Source: Bacteroidota bacterium (GTDB taxonomy: Bacteria > Bacteroidota > Bacteroidia > Chitinophagales > Saprospiraceae). Taken from it: a DNA stretch of 64,000 nt. The notes under the pieces were generated by a model. That model did no database searches. It saw nothing but the letters and a program-made list of their open reading frames with translations, and had not been told where the DNA came from. The stretch covers positions 39,353 through 103,352 of the forward strand of contig JAFMBH010000004.1 of NCBI GenBank assembly GCA_017858735.1, written 5' to 3'. Below, piece after piece: positions 9,065 through 18,077 of this stretch. The position numbers were made by a program, and so were the translations under genes. Position 1 is the stretch's first letter, and each line of letters begins with the position of its first letter.

Positions 9065-9863
9065 AATCTTTTAATAAACTTTTTACAGCCTGTTTCACCT
9101 GGGAAGAAAACTCCTTCGTCATAATCCAATTGTAATAATTTCTATCGTTATATAAAACTTCACCTGCTGGTTTCCCTTCATATTTGCCAAAATTAAAAAC
9201 AACTGTGCCGTCTTTTTCGACTCTAAGCTTTTGAGTAGCGTCAACAAAGCGTAAATCGTTGGTGAAATCATGTAACTGTTGAATATCCTTTGTTATGGGC
9301 GAAGGGCCGACCACACCGTCATCATTTTCCACCTCCTTACCGACATACTTAGCCAATTGACCCTCAAATACAGAGATCGTGGCACGTACATCAGATAAAG
9401 CATCGTGGGCATCAACGAGCTCCTTTTGACAATAAAAACGCAAGGCCGCCTTTAAGGTCCTTGGTTCCATTTTATAAAAAATCCGCTGAACATCAATGGT
9501 CCTTCTTTTGGACATATCAAAATCGATGCCTACCCTGGCAAATTCCTCAATTAACATAGGAATATCAAATCTGTTAGAATTATACCCTGCTAAGTCAGCC
9601 TCCCCAATAAATTTATTGATTTTATCGGCAACCTGTGAAAAAACAGGCTTATTTGCCAGGTCTTTGGCTGATATTCCATGTACTTGAAAGGCTTCTTCTG
9701 AAATAGGAACACCAGGATTTATCAATAAAGACAACTCCTCGACAGGCTTATTGTTTTTCGGATACTTAATAATGGCAAGTTGTAAAATTCTGTCTCTTAA
9801 TACATTTAATCCTGTACTTTCGATATCAAAAAAACATAAATCCTTATCTAGTGTAACCGTCAT
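9033..9863 (-). CDS. DnaQ-like 3'-5' exonuclease
   Basis: A 276-residue DEDDh exonuclease. Exo I is FFDIEST (Asp13, Glu15), Exo II includes YNSNRFD (Asp100) and Exo III is HDALSD (His153, Asp158). It is related to the DNA polymerase III epsilon subunit but carries a C-terminal block (FNFGKYEGKPAGEVLYND, from about 224) seen in ExoX-like or stand-alone Bacteroidota nucleases. It is therefore more likely a repair nuclease than the replicative proofreader, although that cannot be settled here. It overlaps apbE by 4 bases upstream and the MbnP-like gene by 32 bases downstream, so it is probably translated from the same mRNA. Confidence 0.9.
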   Translation of the reverse strand: MTVTLDKDLCFFDIESTGLNVLRDRILQLAIIKYPKNNKPVEELSLLINPGVPISEEAFQVHGISAKDLANKPVFSQVADKINKFIGEADLAGYNSNRFDIPMLIEEFARVGIDFDMSKRRTIDVQRIFYKMEPRTLKAALRFYCQKELVDAHDALSDVRATISVFEGQLAKYVGKEVENDDGVVGPSPITKDIQQLHDFTNDLRFVDATQKLRVEKDGTVVFNFGKYEGKPAGEVLYNDRNYYNWIMTKEFSSQVKQAVKSLLKDYANKMDKDNR

Positions 9864-10930
9864 TTAACTGTATTTAGTTTGTCTATTCTAGCCTTTAATT
9901 CACTGGTATAGTGAGTACCAATCTGGCCATCTGGTTTACTGTAAATAAAATAACCATCGTAATCTGGCAAATATTCAAGTAAAAGTTGTGCCTTATCAAA
10001 TCCCATAGCCATACAAGCGGTAGCAAGTCCATCTGCAACAGTGCATTTAGGTCCAAAAATAGAAGCGCTTAACAACGTATTTTTTTCAGGAAAGCCTGTA
10101 TATGGATTTAAAGTATGGCTATATTTCACCCCTTTCACCTCGTGAAAATTTCTATAATTACCTGATGTAGAAATAGTTTCATTCACTAATGAAAAAACTG
10201 TTTGTATGGCATTTACATCGGCGTCTTCTTTAGGAATATTTATTCCCACCTGCCAAAAAGATCCCTTTGCATTTTTATTTTTTGCTGAGAACTCTCCACC
10301 TAAATCTACTAAATAATTTTCAACTCCTTTTTCATCAAGGAACGCAGCAAGCACATCAATGGCATATCCCTGCGCAATACCACCGAAATCTAGTTCTACT
10401 TCAGGAAATTTCTTAGTTAAAAAAATAGAGTCATTAATTTCGACCCATTCAATATTTTTTAAACCAACAAATTTCAATAAAGAATCAACTTTAACACTAT
10501 CTATTTTCGTAACTGGTTTTCTCCCCGTGTAGCCAAAACCCCAGTAATTTATTAATGGGCCAACGGTAGGGTCAAACATCTGCGATGATAGATTAGCTAC
10601 CAACTGCGCATATTTAAAATTCTCAATAAAGTGGGTCGCGGAAACGGAAACGGAAAAAGTACCTTTAGATTGATTAAAACGAGATATTGTCGAAGATGGA
10701 ATGTAGGTAGAAACGTCATCATTAATGGCAATTAAAATAGAATCCATCTCCTTAAAAAAATCCCTTTTCAATGAATCCTTATAGGTAACTTTGTAATAAG
10801 TACCCATGGTTTTACCCTCCACTACCTGATAGCTGGCGACAGATTCTTTTTCCTTTGCACAGGAAAAAGATAGCACTAATAAAAACAATAAATAAAAACT
10901 AAAGCTACACTTGCTTGTAATTGAATACAT
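9860..10930 (-). CDS. apbE: FAD:protein FMN transferase (ApbE) lipoprotein
   Basis: A 356-residue ApbE family protein that attaches FMN covalently to Thr/Ser of exported or membrane flavoproteins. Features: lipoprotein signal with lipobox SFSC, EGKTMGTYYKVTY near the mature N-terminus, the core DFGGIAQGYAIDVL and YLVDLGGEFSAK, TSGNYRNF, SHTLNPYTGFP, and the C-terminal ADGLATACMAMG. It starts 2 bases after doxX and overlaps the exonuclease by 4 bases. No Nqr/Rnf target genes are in the window, so the flavoprotein substrate is not local. Confidence 0.93.
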   Translation of the reverse strand: MYSITSKCSFSFYLLFLLVLSFSCAKEKESVASYQVVEGKTMGTYYKVTYKDSLKRDFFKEMDSILIAINDDVSTYIPSSTISRFNQSKGTFSVSVSATHFIENFKYAQLVANLSSQMFDPTVGPLINYWGFGYTGRKPVTKIDSVKVDSLLKFVGLKNIEWVEINDSIFLTKKFPEVELDFGGIAQGYAIDVLAAFLDEKGVENYLVDLGGEFSAKNKNAKGSFWQVGINIPKEDADVNAIQTVFSLVNETISTSGNYRNFHEVKGVKYSHTLNPYTGFPEKNTLLSASIFGPKCTVADGLATACMAMGFDKAQLLLEYLPDYDGYFIYSKPDGQIGTHYTSELKARIDKLNTVK

Positions 10931-10932
10931 TT

Positions 10933-11331
10933 TTATTGTTTTCTATTCATTAATGAATCTAATGAGTACCAACCTGCACCTTGTAAAAACAAAACTATAT
11001 AACTAACCAGATAAAAAACAGGCAATTCCATGTCACCAAATGGATCTGAAATATGAACCATTAGCCAGGCAACCAACATGGTTATTATTAGCGGGATGGC
11101 AGATAATCGGGTAAATAACCCTAACATTATAAAAATAGAACAAAATACCTCTGCGAAAACAGCTAAAGCTAAGGAAGGCACCGGTCCCAAACCAAAAGGA
11201 TCAGCGAAAGTAATTTCTTCGTCCCCAAATAATTTATTAAATTTTCTTAATCCGTGGCCATAAAACATAGCAAATCCAACATAAAGCCTTAATAAAAGCA
11301 AGGCTAAATCAGTCTTTTTTTCTTGTGACAT
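10933..11331 (-). CDS. DoxX family membrane protein
   Basis: A 132-residue integral membrane protein with four predicted helices and the DoxX signature (LLLRLYVGFAMFYGHGLRKF; PLALAVFAEVFCSIFIMLGLFTR-like second helix). DoxX proteins are small quinone- or redox-associated membrane proteins of poorly defined role. It sits between terC (18-base gap) and apbE (2-base gap), so it is very likely co-transcribed with them. Confidence 0.88.
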   Translation of the reverse strand: MSQEKKTDLALLLLRLYVGFAMFYGHGLRKFNKLFGDEEITFADPFGLGPVPSLALAVFAEVFCSIFIMLGLFTRLSAIPLIITMLVAWLMVHISDPFGDMELPVFYLVSYIVLFLQGAGWYSLDSLMNRKQ

Positions 11332-11349
11332 AATAAATAAATTTTAAAA

Positions 11350-12189
11350 TTAATCAATCAAGCCTTCCTTTTTGGCTTCTTCCCCAAATCCATGTAACTG
11401 AATAGGCTTTTGCTTCTTTTTAACTCTCATATTCAAAAATTCAACTACTAAAGAGAAGAAAATGGCAAAATATAAATAACCTTTAGGAATAGTACCTATT
11501 TCAGCATCAAAGACTTTAAGATGCGCTAAATGGGCAGCCTCTGTCATAAGCATGAATCCAATTAATATAAGAAAAGATAATCCCAGAATTTGAATAGAAG
11601 GATGTTCATTTACAAATTTACTAACTGGAGCAGCAAAGACAAGCATAATTCCCACGGAAGTTATCACCGAAAATATCATGATAATCAAATTGTCGGTAAG
11701 TCCAACAGCGGTTAAAATAGAATCAAATGAAAAAACAACGTTAATCAAAGCAATCTGTGTAATAACCTGCTGCATCGTGCTTACTTTAGGCTTCTTTTCA
11801 GGATTATCGTGACTATTTTCACCATCTAATTTGTGGTGAATTTCATTCGTTGCTTTGTACAATAAGAAGACTCCACCCAACGCCAAGATAAGTGCTTGAC
11901 CACTAAAACCGCCATTAAACCACCAAAGATTAACAGAAAACAGCGGTTCCTGCATGGCAATTATAGTAGATATACCAAATAAAAGGATAATTCTAAAAAC
12001 CATAGCAAGTAACATGCCTATTAATCTGGCTTTAGGTTGTTCTTCAAGGGACAATCTATTGGAGGCAATAGTTATGAATATAATATTGTCGATACCAAGA
12101 ACAATTTCTAGAAAGGTAAGCGTCAACAAGCTAATCCAAACGGCGGGATTAGAAAAATCGGGCATTATGAAAGAGGTGAGAAGTATCAT
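11350..12189 (-). CDS. TerC family integral membrane protein
   Basis: A 279-residue polytopic membrane protein with the TerC motifs TFLEIVLGIDNIIFI (about 24-38) and NVVFSFDSILTAVGLTDN (about 149-166), whose paired acidic residues are thought to bind metal. Members are implicated in tellurite resistance and in metal (Mn) supply to exported proteins. The frame opens at ATG 12189 (MILLTSFIMPDF...); ATG 12165 (MPDFSNPAVWISL) fits the usual family N-terminus better. The position beside DoxX and ApbE suggests an envelope metal or redox role. Confidence 0.9.
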   Translation of the reverse strand: MILLTSFIMPDFSNPAVWISLLTLTFLEIVLGIDNIIFITIASNRLSLEEQPKARLIGMLLAMVFRIILLFGISTIIAMQEPLFSVNLWWFNGGFSGQALILALGGVFLLYKATNEIHHKLDGENSHDNPEKKPKVSTMQQVITQIALINVVFSFDSILTAVGLTDNLIIMIFSVITSVGIMLVFAAPVSKFVNEHPSIQILGLSFLILIGFMLMTEAAHLAHLKVFDAEIGTIPKGYLYFAIFFSLVVEFLNMRVKKKQKPIQLHGFGEEAKKEGLID

Positions 12190-12237
12190 ATAATGGCTTA
12201 GTTTAACAAAATATAAAAAATAACCTAATAAATAGGT

Positions 12238-12927
12238 TTAAAATTCATCATTGTCGAAAAGTAGGTCGGGACGTCGGGATTTTGTTCTTTGGTAGGCCTG
12301 TTCTTGCCTCCAATCTTCAATGTTTTTGAAGTGGCCCGATAAAAGAACGTCGGGAACTTTCATACCCATGAAATCGGCAGGTCTGGTGTACACCGGGGGT
12401 GCAAGTAAATCATCTTGAAAAGAATCGGTCAAAGCAGATGTTTCGTCGTTTAACACACCGGGAATTAATCGTCCGATAGCATCAACTAAAACGGCTGCAG
12501 CTAATTCTCCACCTGAAAGAACATAATCACCTATAGAAATCTCACGAGTAACAAACATTTCACGAATCCTTTCATCAATCCCCTTATAATGACCACAAAT
12601 GAGAAGTAAATTATTTTTAAGGGAAAAAGTATTTACTATTTTTTGTGTTAATCTTTCTCCGTCGGGTGTCAAAAAAATAATTTCATCAAAATGTTTATTT
12701 TCTTTCAACTTAGAGATACAATTGAAAAGGGGTTCTGGCATTAAAACCATGCCAGCACCCCCACCAAACTGATAATCATCTAATTGAAGACTATTACCAA
12801 TGCCATAATTTCGTAAATCATGAATTTCGATATGAAGCAACCCTTTGTCTTTGGCTCTTTGTAAGATAGAATGATTAAAAGGACTTTCTAACAAGCCAGG
12901 TAAAAGGGTGATGATATCAATGTTCAT
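12238..12927 (-). CDS. trmD: tRNA (guanine37-N1)-methyltransferase TrmD
   Basis: SPOUT methyltransferase that makes m1G37 in tRNAs reading CCN, CUN and CGG codons with SAM. About 229 residues. Conserved blocks are [44 protein letters not shown], and the knot region [20 protein letters not shown]. Start set at ATG 12927; the longer frame begins with TTG 12939. It begins 15 bases after the FKBP stop and is not in the usual rpsP-rimM-trmD-rplS cluster. Confidence 0.95.
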   Translation of the reverse strand: MNIDIITLLPGLLESPFNHSILQRAKDKGLLHIEIHDLRNYGIGNSLQLDDYQFGGGAGMVLMPEPLFNCISKLKENKHFDEIIFLTPDGERLTQKIVNTFSLKNNLLLICGHYKGIDERIREMFVTREISIGDYVLSGGELAAAVLVDAIGRLIPGVLNDETSALTDSFQDDLLAPPVYTRPADFMGMKVPDVLLSGHFKNIEDWRQEQAYQRTKSRRPDLLFDNDEF

Positions 12928-12942
12928 GGCATACGACAATAT

Positions 12943-13614
12943 TTACAATATTTTAATTAGCTCTACTTCAAAAATCAAAGTAGCGAAAGGAGGAATATCG
13001 CCTCCTGCACCTCTTTCGCCATAAGCGAGATTAGCTGGAATATAGAATTTGTACTTTGACCCTAAAGGCATAAGCTGCAAGCCTTCTACCCAACCTTGAA
13101 TCACTTGGGTGACACCGAAAGTAGCCGGTTCTCCTCTCCTTACTGAACTATCAAATTCCTTACCATTTAATAAAGTACCAATATAATGTACAGTAACCTG
13201 ATTAGAAGGCGTAGGCTTTGCGCCGTCTCCCGGTTTCAGAATTTCATATTGCAAACCACTTATTGTAGTTATTACACCAGGTTTTTTACCATTTTCAGCA
13301 AGGAATTTTTCACCTTCTGAAACGTTAGCCTGATATTTGCTTGATTGACTTTTTTGCATATAATCCTGAACCATTTTATTACATTCTTCCACTGAATATT
13401 TCGGCTCTTTACCTTTCAGCACATCGCTGATTGCCTGAGCGATAATTTCCGGATTTAAATCTTCAAAATTTTGTTGTTTTAGGCTTTGTGCCATCAGCAC
13501 ACCAACACTGTAACTTACTGAATCCATTTTTGCATCAGAATTTTGCGCCTTACATGAGGCAGTTATTAAAATGATAGTGGACATTATTAAAGTCCTTAAA
13601 ATATTTTTATACAT
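12943..13614 (-). CDS. FKBP-type peptidyl-prolyl isomerase lipoprotein
   Basis: An exported proline isomerase and foldase of about 223 residues. The lipoprotein signal is MYKNILRTLIMSTIILITAS followed by CKAQ. An FkpA/Mip-like helical N-domain (MDSVSYSVGVLMAQSLKQQ) comes next, then an FKBP catalytic domain (VTVHYIGTLLNGKEFDSS, VIQGWVEGLQLMPLGSKY, YGERGAGGDIPPFATLIFE). Start placed at ATG 13614: the longer frame opens with TTG 13650, which falls inside a TAATTTTG -7 box (13648-13655). It probably acts on periplasmic or outer-membrane proteins. Confidence 0.93.
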   Translation of the reverse strand: MYKNILRTLIMSTIILITASCKAQNSDAKMDSVSYSVGVLMAQSLKQQNFEDLNPEIIAQAISDVLKGKEPKYSVEECNKMVQDYMQKSQSSKYQANVSEGEKFLAENGKKPGVITTISGLQYEILKPGDGAKPTPSNQVTVHYIGTLLNGKEFDSSVRRGEPATFGVTQVIQGWVEGLQLMPLGSKYKFYIPANLAYGERGAGGDIPPFATLIFEVELIKIL

Positions 13615-13647
13615 ATAGGAAAAATTTAGCGGTGAATAAATTGACGG

Positions 13648-13655
13648 CAAAATTA
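13648..13655 (-). promoter_or_regulatory. Candidate -7 box upstream of the FKBP gene
   Basis: The minus strand reads TAATTTTG, a match to the Bacteroidota -7 consensus TAnnTTTG, 33 bases before ATG 13614. No clear TTG at -33 is visible. It would allow the FKBP-trmD-terC run to be transcribed separately from ubiX. Confidence 0.4.
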
Positions 13656-13695
13656 AATGGATTAATGAGAAAAAACACTTTTTTAAATAAAATTA

Positions 13696-14250
13696 TTATT
13701 CTCCCCATCTAAAACTATGCCAATCAAGCCCTGATAAATCTAAAACCCTGTCAATGACCGTACCCGCAACTTCTTCTATGGTCGAAGGTTTACCATAAAA
13801 AGAGGGCGTTGCAGGACAAATAATTCCACCTGCTAAGGTCACCGTTTCCATGTTTCTTATATGAATTAAACTGAGTGGCATTTCCCTGGTAACTACTATT
13901 AACTTCCTCCTTTCTTTCAGAATTACGTCCGCCGCTCTGGTGGTTAAATCTGTGGATATTCCAGCAGCAATGCGCCCGAGAAGCCCCATTGAACAAGGAC
14001 AAACAAGCATAACCTCATATTTTGCAGACCCTGACGCAAACGGTGCCATAAAATCCATTTTATTATAAAAAGTAAATGGATATTCATCTTTAGACCAGGG
14101 CCCAATCTCTAATTCCCAGTTGTATATAGCATTATCACTCATTACGACACCTATTGCCTCGGTCTGATTGACAATTACTTTTAAGCGGTCTAATAAAATT
14201 TTGGCATAAATTGACCCGCTTGACCCTCCAATAGCTACAATAATTTTCAT
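13696..14250 (-). CDS. ubiX: Flavin prenyltransferase UbiX
   Basis: A 184-residue UbiX/Pad1 protein that joins dimethylallyl phosphate to FMN to make prenylated FMN for UbiD-type decarboxylases. Motifs: IVAIGGSSGSIYAKILLDRL (FMN-binding N-terminus), CPCSMGLLGRIAAGISTDL, REMPLSLIHIRNM, and GGIICPATPSFYGKP. First gene of the minus-strand run, divergent from the thioredoxin gene. No ubiD is present locally. In a menaquinone-using Bacteroidota it may serve another UbiD-like enzyme. Confidence 0.93.
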   Translation of the reverse strand: MKIIVAIGGSSGSIYAKILLDRLKVIVNQTEAIGVVMSDNAIYNWELEIGPWSKDEYPFTFYNKMDFMAPFASGSAKYEVMLVCPCSMGLLGRIAAGISTDLTTRAADVILKERRKLIVVTREMPLSLIHIRNMETVTLAGGIICPATPSFYGKPSTIEEVAGTVIDRVLDLSGLDWHSFRWGE

Positions 14251-14307
14251 AAAATAATGATATTTCTAACCAAACAAGATAATCTAAATTTAGTTAAAAT
14301 AAGAAAG

Positions 14308-14315
14308 TACATTTG
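14308..14315 (+). promoter_or_regulatory. Candidate promoter of the thioredoxin gene
   Basis: TACATTTG matches TAnnTTTG, 42 bases before ATG 14357. About 19 bases upstream is TTTAG, a weak -33 candidate. Confidence 0.45.
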
Positions 14316-14356
14316 TACGTATTAAATAAATAGATTATTTTTGAAAAAAAAGAGAT

Positions 14357-14899
14357 ATGAATAAAAGTTGGATTGCTATAGCGACGCTACTTGCCTTTAT
14401 TGCCGTAAGTTTTGCTTTCAGTTTTTCTACCATTGACGCTAAAGCTGTAACGCCAGTAAAATGGTACAGTTTAGAAGAGGCGGTTGCCTTACAAAAAAAG
14501 AAACCGAAGAAAATTTTTATTGACATGTACACTGATTGGTGTGGCTGGTGCAAAAGGATGGATGCCACAACGTTCACAGATCCTGCAGTATCTACCTATC
14601 TGAATGAAAATTTTTATTGTGTTAAATTTGATGCAGAACAAAAGAACCCAGTCACATTTCAAGGAAAAACATTTAATTTTGTTGCTTCAGGATCAAGAGG
14701 TTATCATGAACTAGCAGCTGCATTACTCGATGGTCAATTAGGTTATCCCTCTTTTGTTTATTTAAACGAAAAACTAGAACGGATAACTATCTCACCAGGT
14801 TACAAACAACCCGCACAGATAATGCCGGAACTAAAATATGTTGGTGGAGGATTTTATGAAACGTTAAAGTACAATGAGTTCCTGGCCAAAGAACAATAG
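14357..14899 (+). CDS. Exported thioredoxin-fold protein
   Basis: A 180-residue protein with a hydrophobic N-terminal signal or anchor (MNKSWIAIATLLAFIAVSFA) and a thioredoxin-7-like domain. The redox motif is CGWC (Cys62/Cys65) in IDMYTDWCGWCKRMDATTF, then YLNENFYCVKFDAE and the cis-Pro region GYPSFVYL. Likely a periplasmic disulfide reductase or DsbD-gamma-like protein. It ends 7 bases from the convergent RNA methyltransferase gene. The substrate is unknown. Confidence 0.88.
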   Translation: MNKSWIAIATLLAFIAVSFAFSFSTIDAKAVTPVKWYSLEEAVALQKKKPKKIFIDMYTDWCGWCKRMDATTFTDPAVSTYLNENFYCVKFDAEQKNPVTFQGKTFNFVASGSRGYHELAAALLDGQLGYPSFVYLNEKLERITISPGYKQPAQIMPELKYVGGGFYETLKYNEFLAKEQ

Positions 14900-14906
14900 T
14901 TTTGTC

Positions 14907-15665
14907 TTAACGACTGGTTAATTTATTCAAAAGAATCCCTGTAGCGACAGATACATTCAAGCTTTCTGTCTCTGCATCATTATTTTTGGGTATTTTTAAT
15001 TTTTCGTCTAATAACTTTTCTACTGCTGGTCTGATACCAGAACCTTCGTTACCCATAACCAGGACGCCAGGTAAAGATGGAAGGTATTTATCAATATTCT
15101 TTCCTGAAAGACTTGCGCCCCACCAAGGTAAGTCAAGTGTTAATTTTTTAAATTCTTGATAATCAATGTGTAGCAAAGTTATTCGAAAAATAGACCCCAT
15201 TCCTGATTGTAGAAATTTTGTATTATATCTATCCACTGAATCAGGTGAAAAAACGATTTGTTTAACGCCAAACCACTCTGCTGTCCTGATAATTGTGCCT
15301 GCGTTTCCAGGATCCTGAATACCGTCCAAATAAATGGTTAGTCCCGCAGAGGCTAATGGCAGATTAAAGACTTGCTCACTAAAAGCGAGTCTGGCTATAA
15401 CCTGGTTGGGTGATTTTAAAGAGGAGATTCTGCCCAGTTCTTTTTCAGAAATAATAGTAACGTCAACTTGTTTATTATTACCTAAAAGAATGGCATTTTG
15501 TTCGACCCAGCGCTCAACGGCAAAAATTTCTAACAGTTTGAAATTATTTTGAACCAAAGACTCCTTAACAATCTTATCTCCTTCAATGAGGAATTCGCAA
15601 AATTGTTCCCGGAACTTTTTATTTTGCAGACTCGTTAGGTGATGAATTTTATTTTTTGAAAGCAT
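14907..15665 (-). CDS. TrmH/SpoU family RNA 2'-O-methyltransferase
   Basis: A 252-residue SPOUT methyltransferase. The N-terminal SpoU_sub_bind region (FLIEGDKIVKESL) is followed by the three SpoU motifs LDGIQDPGNAGTIIRTAEWF, LVMGNEGSGI and ESLNVSVATGILL. It probably 2'-O-methylates rRNA or tRNA; the exact target cannot be read from sequence. ATG 15665 is well supported by the typical MLSKNKIHHL start. It abuts the divergent ATG of the Omp85 gene at 15666 with no intergenic base. Confidence 0.92.
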   Translation of the reverse strand: MLSKNKIHHLTSLQNKKFREQFCEFLIEGDKIVKESLVQNNFKLLEIFAVERWVEQNAILLGNNKQVDVTIISEKELGRISSLKSPNQVIARLAFSEQVFNLPLASAGLTIYLDGIQDPGNAGTIIRTAEWFGVKQIVFSPDSVDRYNTKFLQSGMGSIFRITLLHIDYQEFKKLTLDLPWWGASLSGKNIDKYLPSLPGVLVMGNEGSGIRPAVEKLLDEKLKIPKNNDAETESLNVSVATGILLNKLTSR

Positions 15666-18077
15666 ATGACAAAGTTAAAAGGATTATTTAAAGTTATTTA
15701 CGTTATTCCTTTATTATGGTTAATGGGGTGTTCTACAACGAAGTATAGAAATAATTATACCTATTTACTTAGAAAAAATAATATTGAATGGCCAAAAAAT
15801 CAATTCATCGACGATAAAAGTAATTTAACTTATGTTTTAAAAACCAATTTAAAACCTGCTATCAATAAAAAATTTTTACTCATACCCAGGATTTGGTTCT
15901 ATTACAAAGCAAGTCAGATAAACGATACTACAAAATTAGATAAATGGCAAAGGGAGGTTATCGGTGAAGAACCAGCGATTATTAAATTTAATCAAATGGA
16001 AACCAACACGATAAATGCTAAAAATTATCTCCAGTCAAAAGGGTATTTAGATGCAAAAGTAACCTTTAAAATGGATACCATTAAAGGGTTAAAAGGAGAT
16101 ATTACCTACAACATACAACCAGGAAACATATATAATATTGATACGATTATTTTCACCAGTCCCGATAAAGAAATTGAACAAGAATTAATTAATATCAGTA
16201 AAAATACCTTGTTAGGGAAAAATAAACCTTTTGAGTACGGTTTGTATAACCTTGAAAAAGAGAGAATTATTAAGCATTTAAGGAATGAGGGGTATTTAAA
16301 TTTTTCGCAAAATGTTTTTGAAGAATTAGAAGTTGATACATCGGCCATACCCTATAAAACCCAACTTTATCAAAACATATCTTTTCCATTAAATGACAGT
16401 AATCATGTTTCATATACCATTCGATATTGTAGGGTTAATATAAATGCAGAAACAAATGACTCATTAAAAAATATAATAGATACCACTTTGTTCGGCATTC
16501 AATTGAATAGTTATGACGCAGAATGGCAGGTAAAACCTAAACAGTTAATAAAGTCTATTAGATTCAGACCAGGTACAAAATATAAAGAAGAAGATTACAC
16601 CGAAAGTTTACGGTTACTGTCCAGTTTAGGTGTATTCAAATTTATCCGCATTAAACCAGTCATCAATCAAGGAGAAGCGGTGGTTGACATTGATATTGAG
16701 CTATCCAGTGCGCCAAAGATTGAAATTGGATTTGATGTAGAATTAAATTATACCAATAGAAGTAATGCGGCCGGTGCCGGAAATCTCATTGGATTTTCAA
16801 TGAGCCCATCTATAAGACACAGAAATCTACTTCGTGGCGCAGAAAATAGTTTGTTTAATTTATCGGCTGGTGTAGAATTTAATCCAGAGCCAAGAAGTAA
16901 ATTTTGGAATACCATAGACCTGAGAGCTCAAAATACCATATCTATTCCCCGTTTCAATAATTATTTAGGAACCTGGCGTTTAATGAAATATTTAAGTCCA
17001 GGGAATACTGAGTTCTGGAAGAAATTTGAAGAATTTTCCACTGCAAAATTAACTGCCAGTGCAGGTTATGTATTGTTATTAGATTTTTACCGCTATCAAT
17101 TAGCGAATCTTACTTATGGCGTAGAGTTAAATCTGGGACAAAGCAAACGAATATCTGTAAATCATGCTGCTTTTGACTATATTCGACCTTATTTTTTCAC
17201 TCAAGGTCAAAAAATAATTGAAACAAATCCCTTTTTGGCAAATAGTTTCTCTAAACAATTATTTGCCAGTATATTATTCAGAGATATAAATTTTGCCAAC
17301 CAAAAGGTCCAAAATATAAGAGGAATATCTAATCAATTTAACTTTAATTTTGAAACAGCAGGAGGAGAACTTTGGCTGCTTAATAAAACCGTCGATGAAA
17401 TTTCAGGGACCAAAAATCCATTTAAAATTTTCTCAACCGTTTTTTCTCAATTTGTTAAATCAGAAGTGGATTTCAGATTTTACTATAATTCGCCAAATAA
17501 CAATACTTTTGCAGCCAGAATAAATACAGGATTAGCTTTACCGTTTGGATATACAACTACGGTTCCTTACATAAAGCAATTTTATGTTGGTGGCCCCAAT
17601 AGTATAAGAGGCTGGGCTGCCAGAGGTTTAGGTCCGGGCGGGTATATCGATTCCTTTTCACTTACTGAGAGCAATCGCTTGGTATTTTTTCAGACGGGTG
17701 ACTTGAAAATAGAGTTTAACTTAGAATGGCGCTTTAAGGCTTTTTGGCGAGTTCAAGGCGCACTATTTCTTGATGGTGGAAATGTTTGGACGTTAAAAAA
17801 AGATGAATCAAGACCTGGGTCTAACTTTCAATGGAAAAAGAACCTAAACACAGAACCATTCAATCCTAAAGGTCAGAGTGATGCTTTTTATAAGCAAATT
17901 GCCTTAAGTCCTGGGGTAGGAATGAGAATAGATTTTACCTATTTTATGTTCCGCCTTGATTTGGGAATACCTCTTAGATATCCTTATAGTGGAATAGACG
18001 GTAGTTACTGGGCAAAAAAAGAAGATCTAAAATGGAAGAATGTCAATCTTAATTTTGGTCTTGGATTACCTTTTTAG
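15666..18077 (+). CDS. TamL-like Omp85 outer-membrane lipoprotein
   Basis: An 803-residue BamA/TamA superfamily protein with a lipoprotein signal (MTKLKGLFKVIYVIPLLWLM, then GCSTTKY), which marks the TamL type of Bacteroidota. The N-terminal third holds POTRA-like repeats (YLQSKGYLDAKVTF, IIKHLRNEGYLNFSQ, LLSSLGVFKFIRIKPV). The C-terminal half is a 16-strand barrel region with the L6-loop motif IRGWAARGLGPGGY near residue 644. It probably inserts or exports outer-membrane or surface proteins, likely with a TamB partner that is not in the window. Its start codon abuts that of the divergent methyltransferase, so its promoter must lie in that gene. TATTTTTTG at 15650-15658 is a near-match. Confidence 0.92.
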   Translation: MTKLKGLFKVIYVIPLLWLMGCSTTKYRNNYTYLLRKNNIEWPKNQFIDDKSNLTYVLKTNLKPAINKKFLLIPRIWFYYKASQINDTTKLDKWQREVIGEEPAIIKFNQMETNTINAKNYLQSKGYLDAKVTFKMDTIKGLKGDITYNIQPGNIYNIDTIIFTSPDKEIEQELINISKNTLLGKNKPFEYGLYNLEKERIIKHLRNEGYLNFSQNVFEELEVDTSAIPYKTQLYQNISFPLNDSNHVSYTIRYCRVNINAETNDSLKNIIDTTLFGIQLNSYDAEWQVKPKQLIKSIRFRPGTKYKEEDYTESLRLLSSLGVFKFIRIKPVINQGEAVVDIDIELSSAPKIEIGFDVELNYTNRSNAAGAGNLIGFSMSPSIRHRNLLRGAENSLFNLSAGVEFNPEPRSKFWNTIDLRAQNTISIPRFNNYLGTWRLMKYLSPGNTEFWKKFEEFSTAKLTASAGYVLLLDFYRYQLANLTYGVELNLGQSKRISVNHAAFDYIRPYFFTQGQKIIETNPFLANSFSKQLFASILFRDINFANQKVQNIRGISNQFNFNFETAGGELWLLNKTVDEISGTKNPFKIFSTVFSQFVKSEVDFRFYYNSPNNNTFAARINTGLALPFGYTTTVPYIKQFYVGGPNSIRGWAARGLGPGGYIDSFSLTESNRLVFFQTGDLKIEFNLEWRFKAFWRVQGALFLDGGNVWTLKKDESRPGSNFQWKKNLNTEPFNPKGQSDAFYKQIALSPGVGMRIDFTYFMFRLDLGIPLRYPYSGIDGSYWAKKEDLKWKNVNLNFGLGLPF
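15670..15677 (-). promoter_or_regulatory. Candidate -7 box giving a leaderless methyltransferase mRNA
   Basis: Minus-strand TAACTTTG (TAnnTTTG) lies inside the first codons of the Omp85 gene and ends 4 bases before the methyltransferase ATG (15665). Transcription would therefore begin at or next to the start codon. No clear -33 element is seen. Confidence 0.4.
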
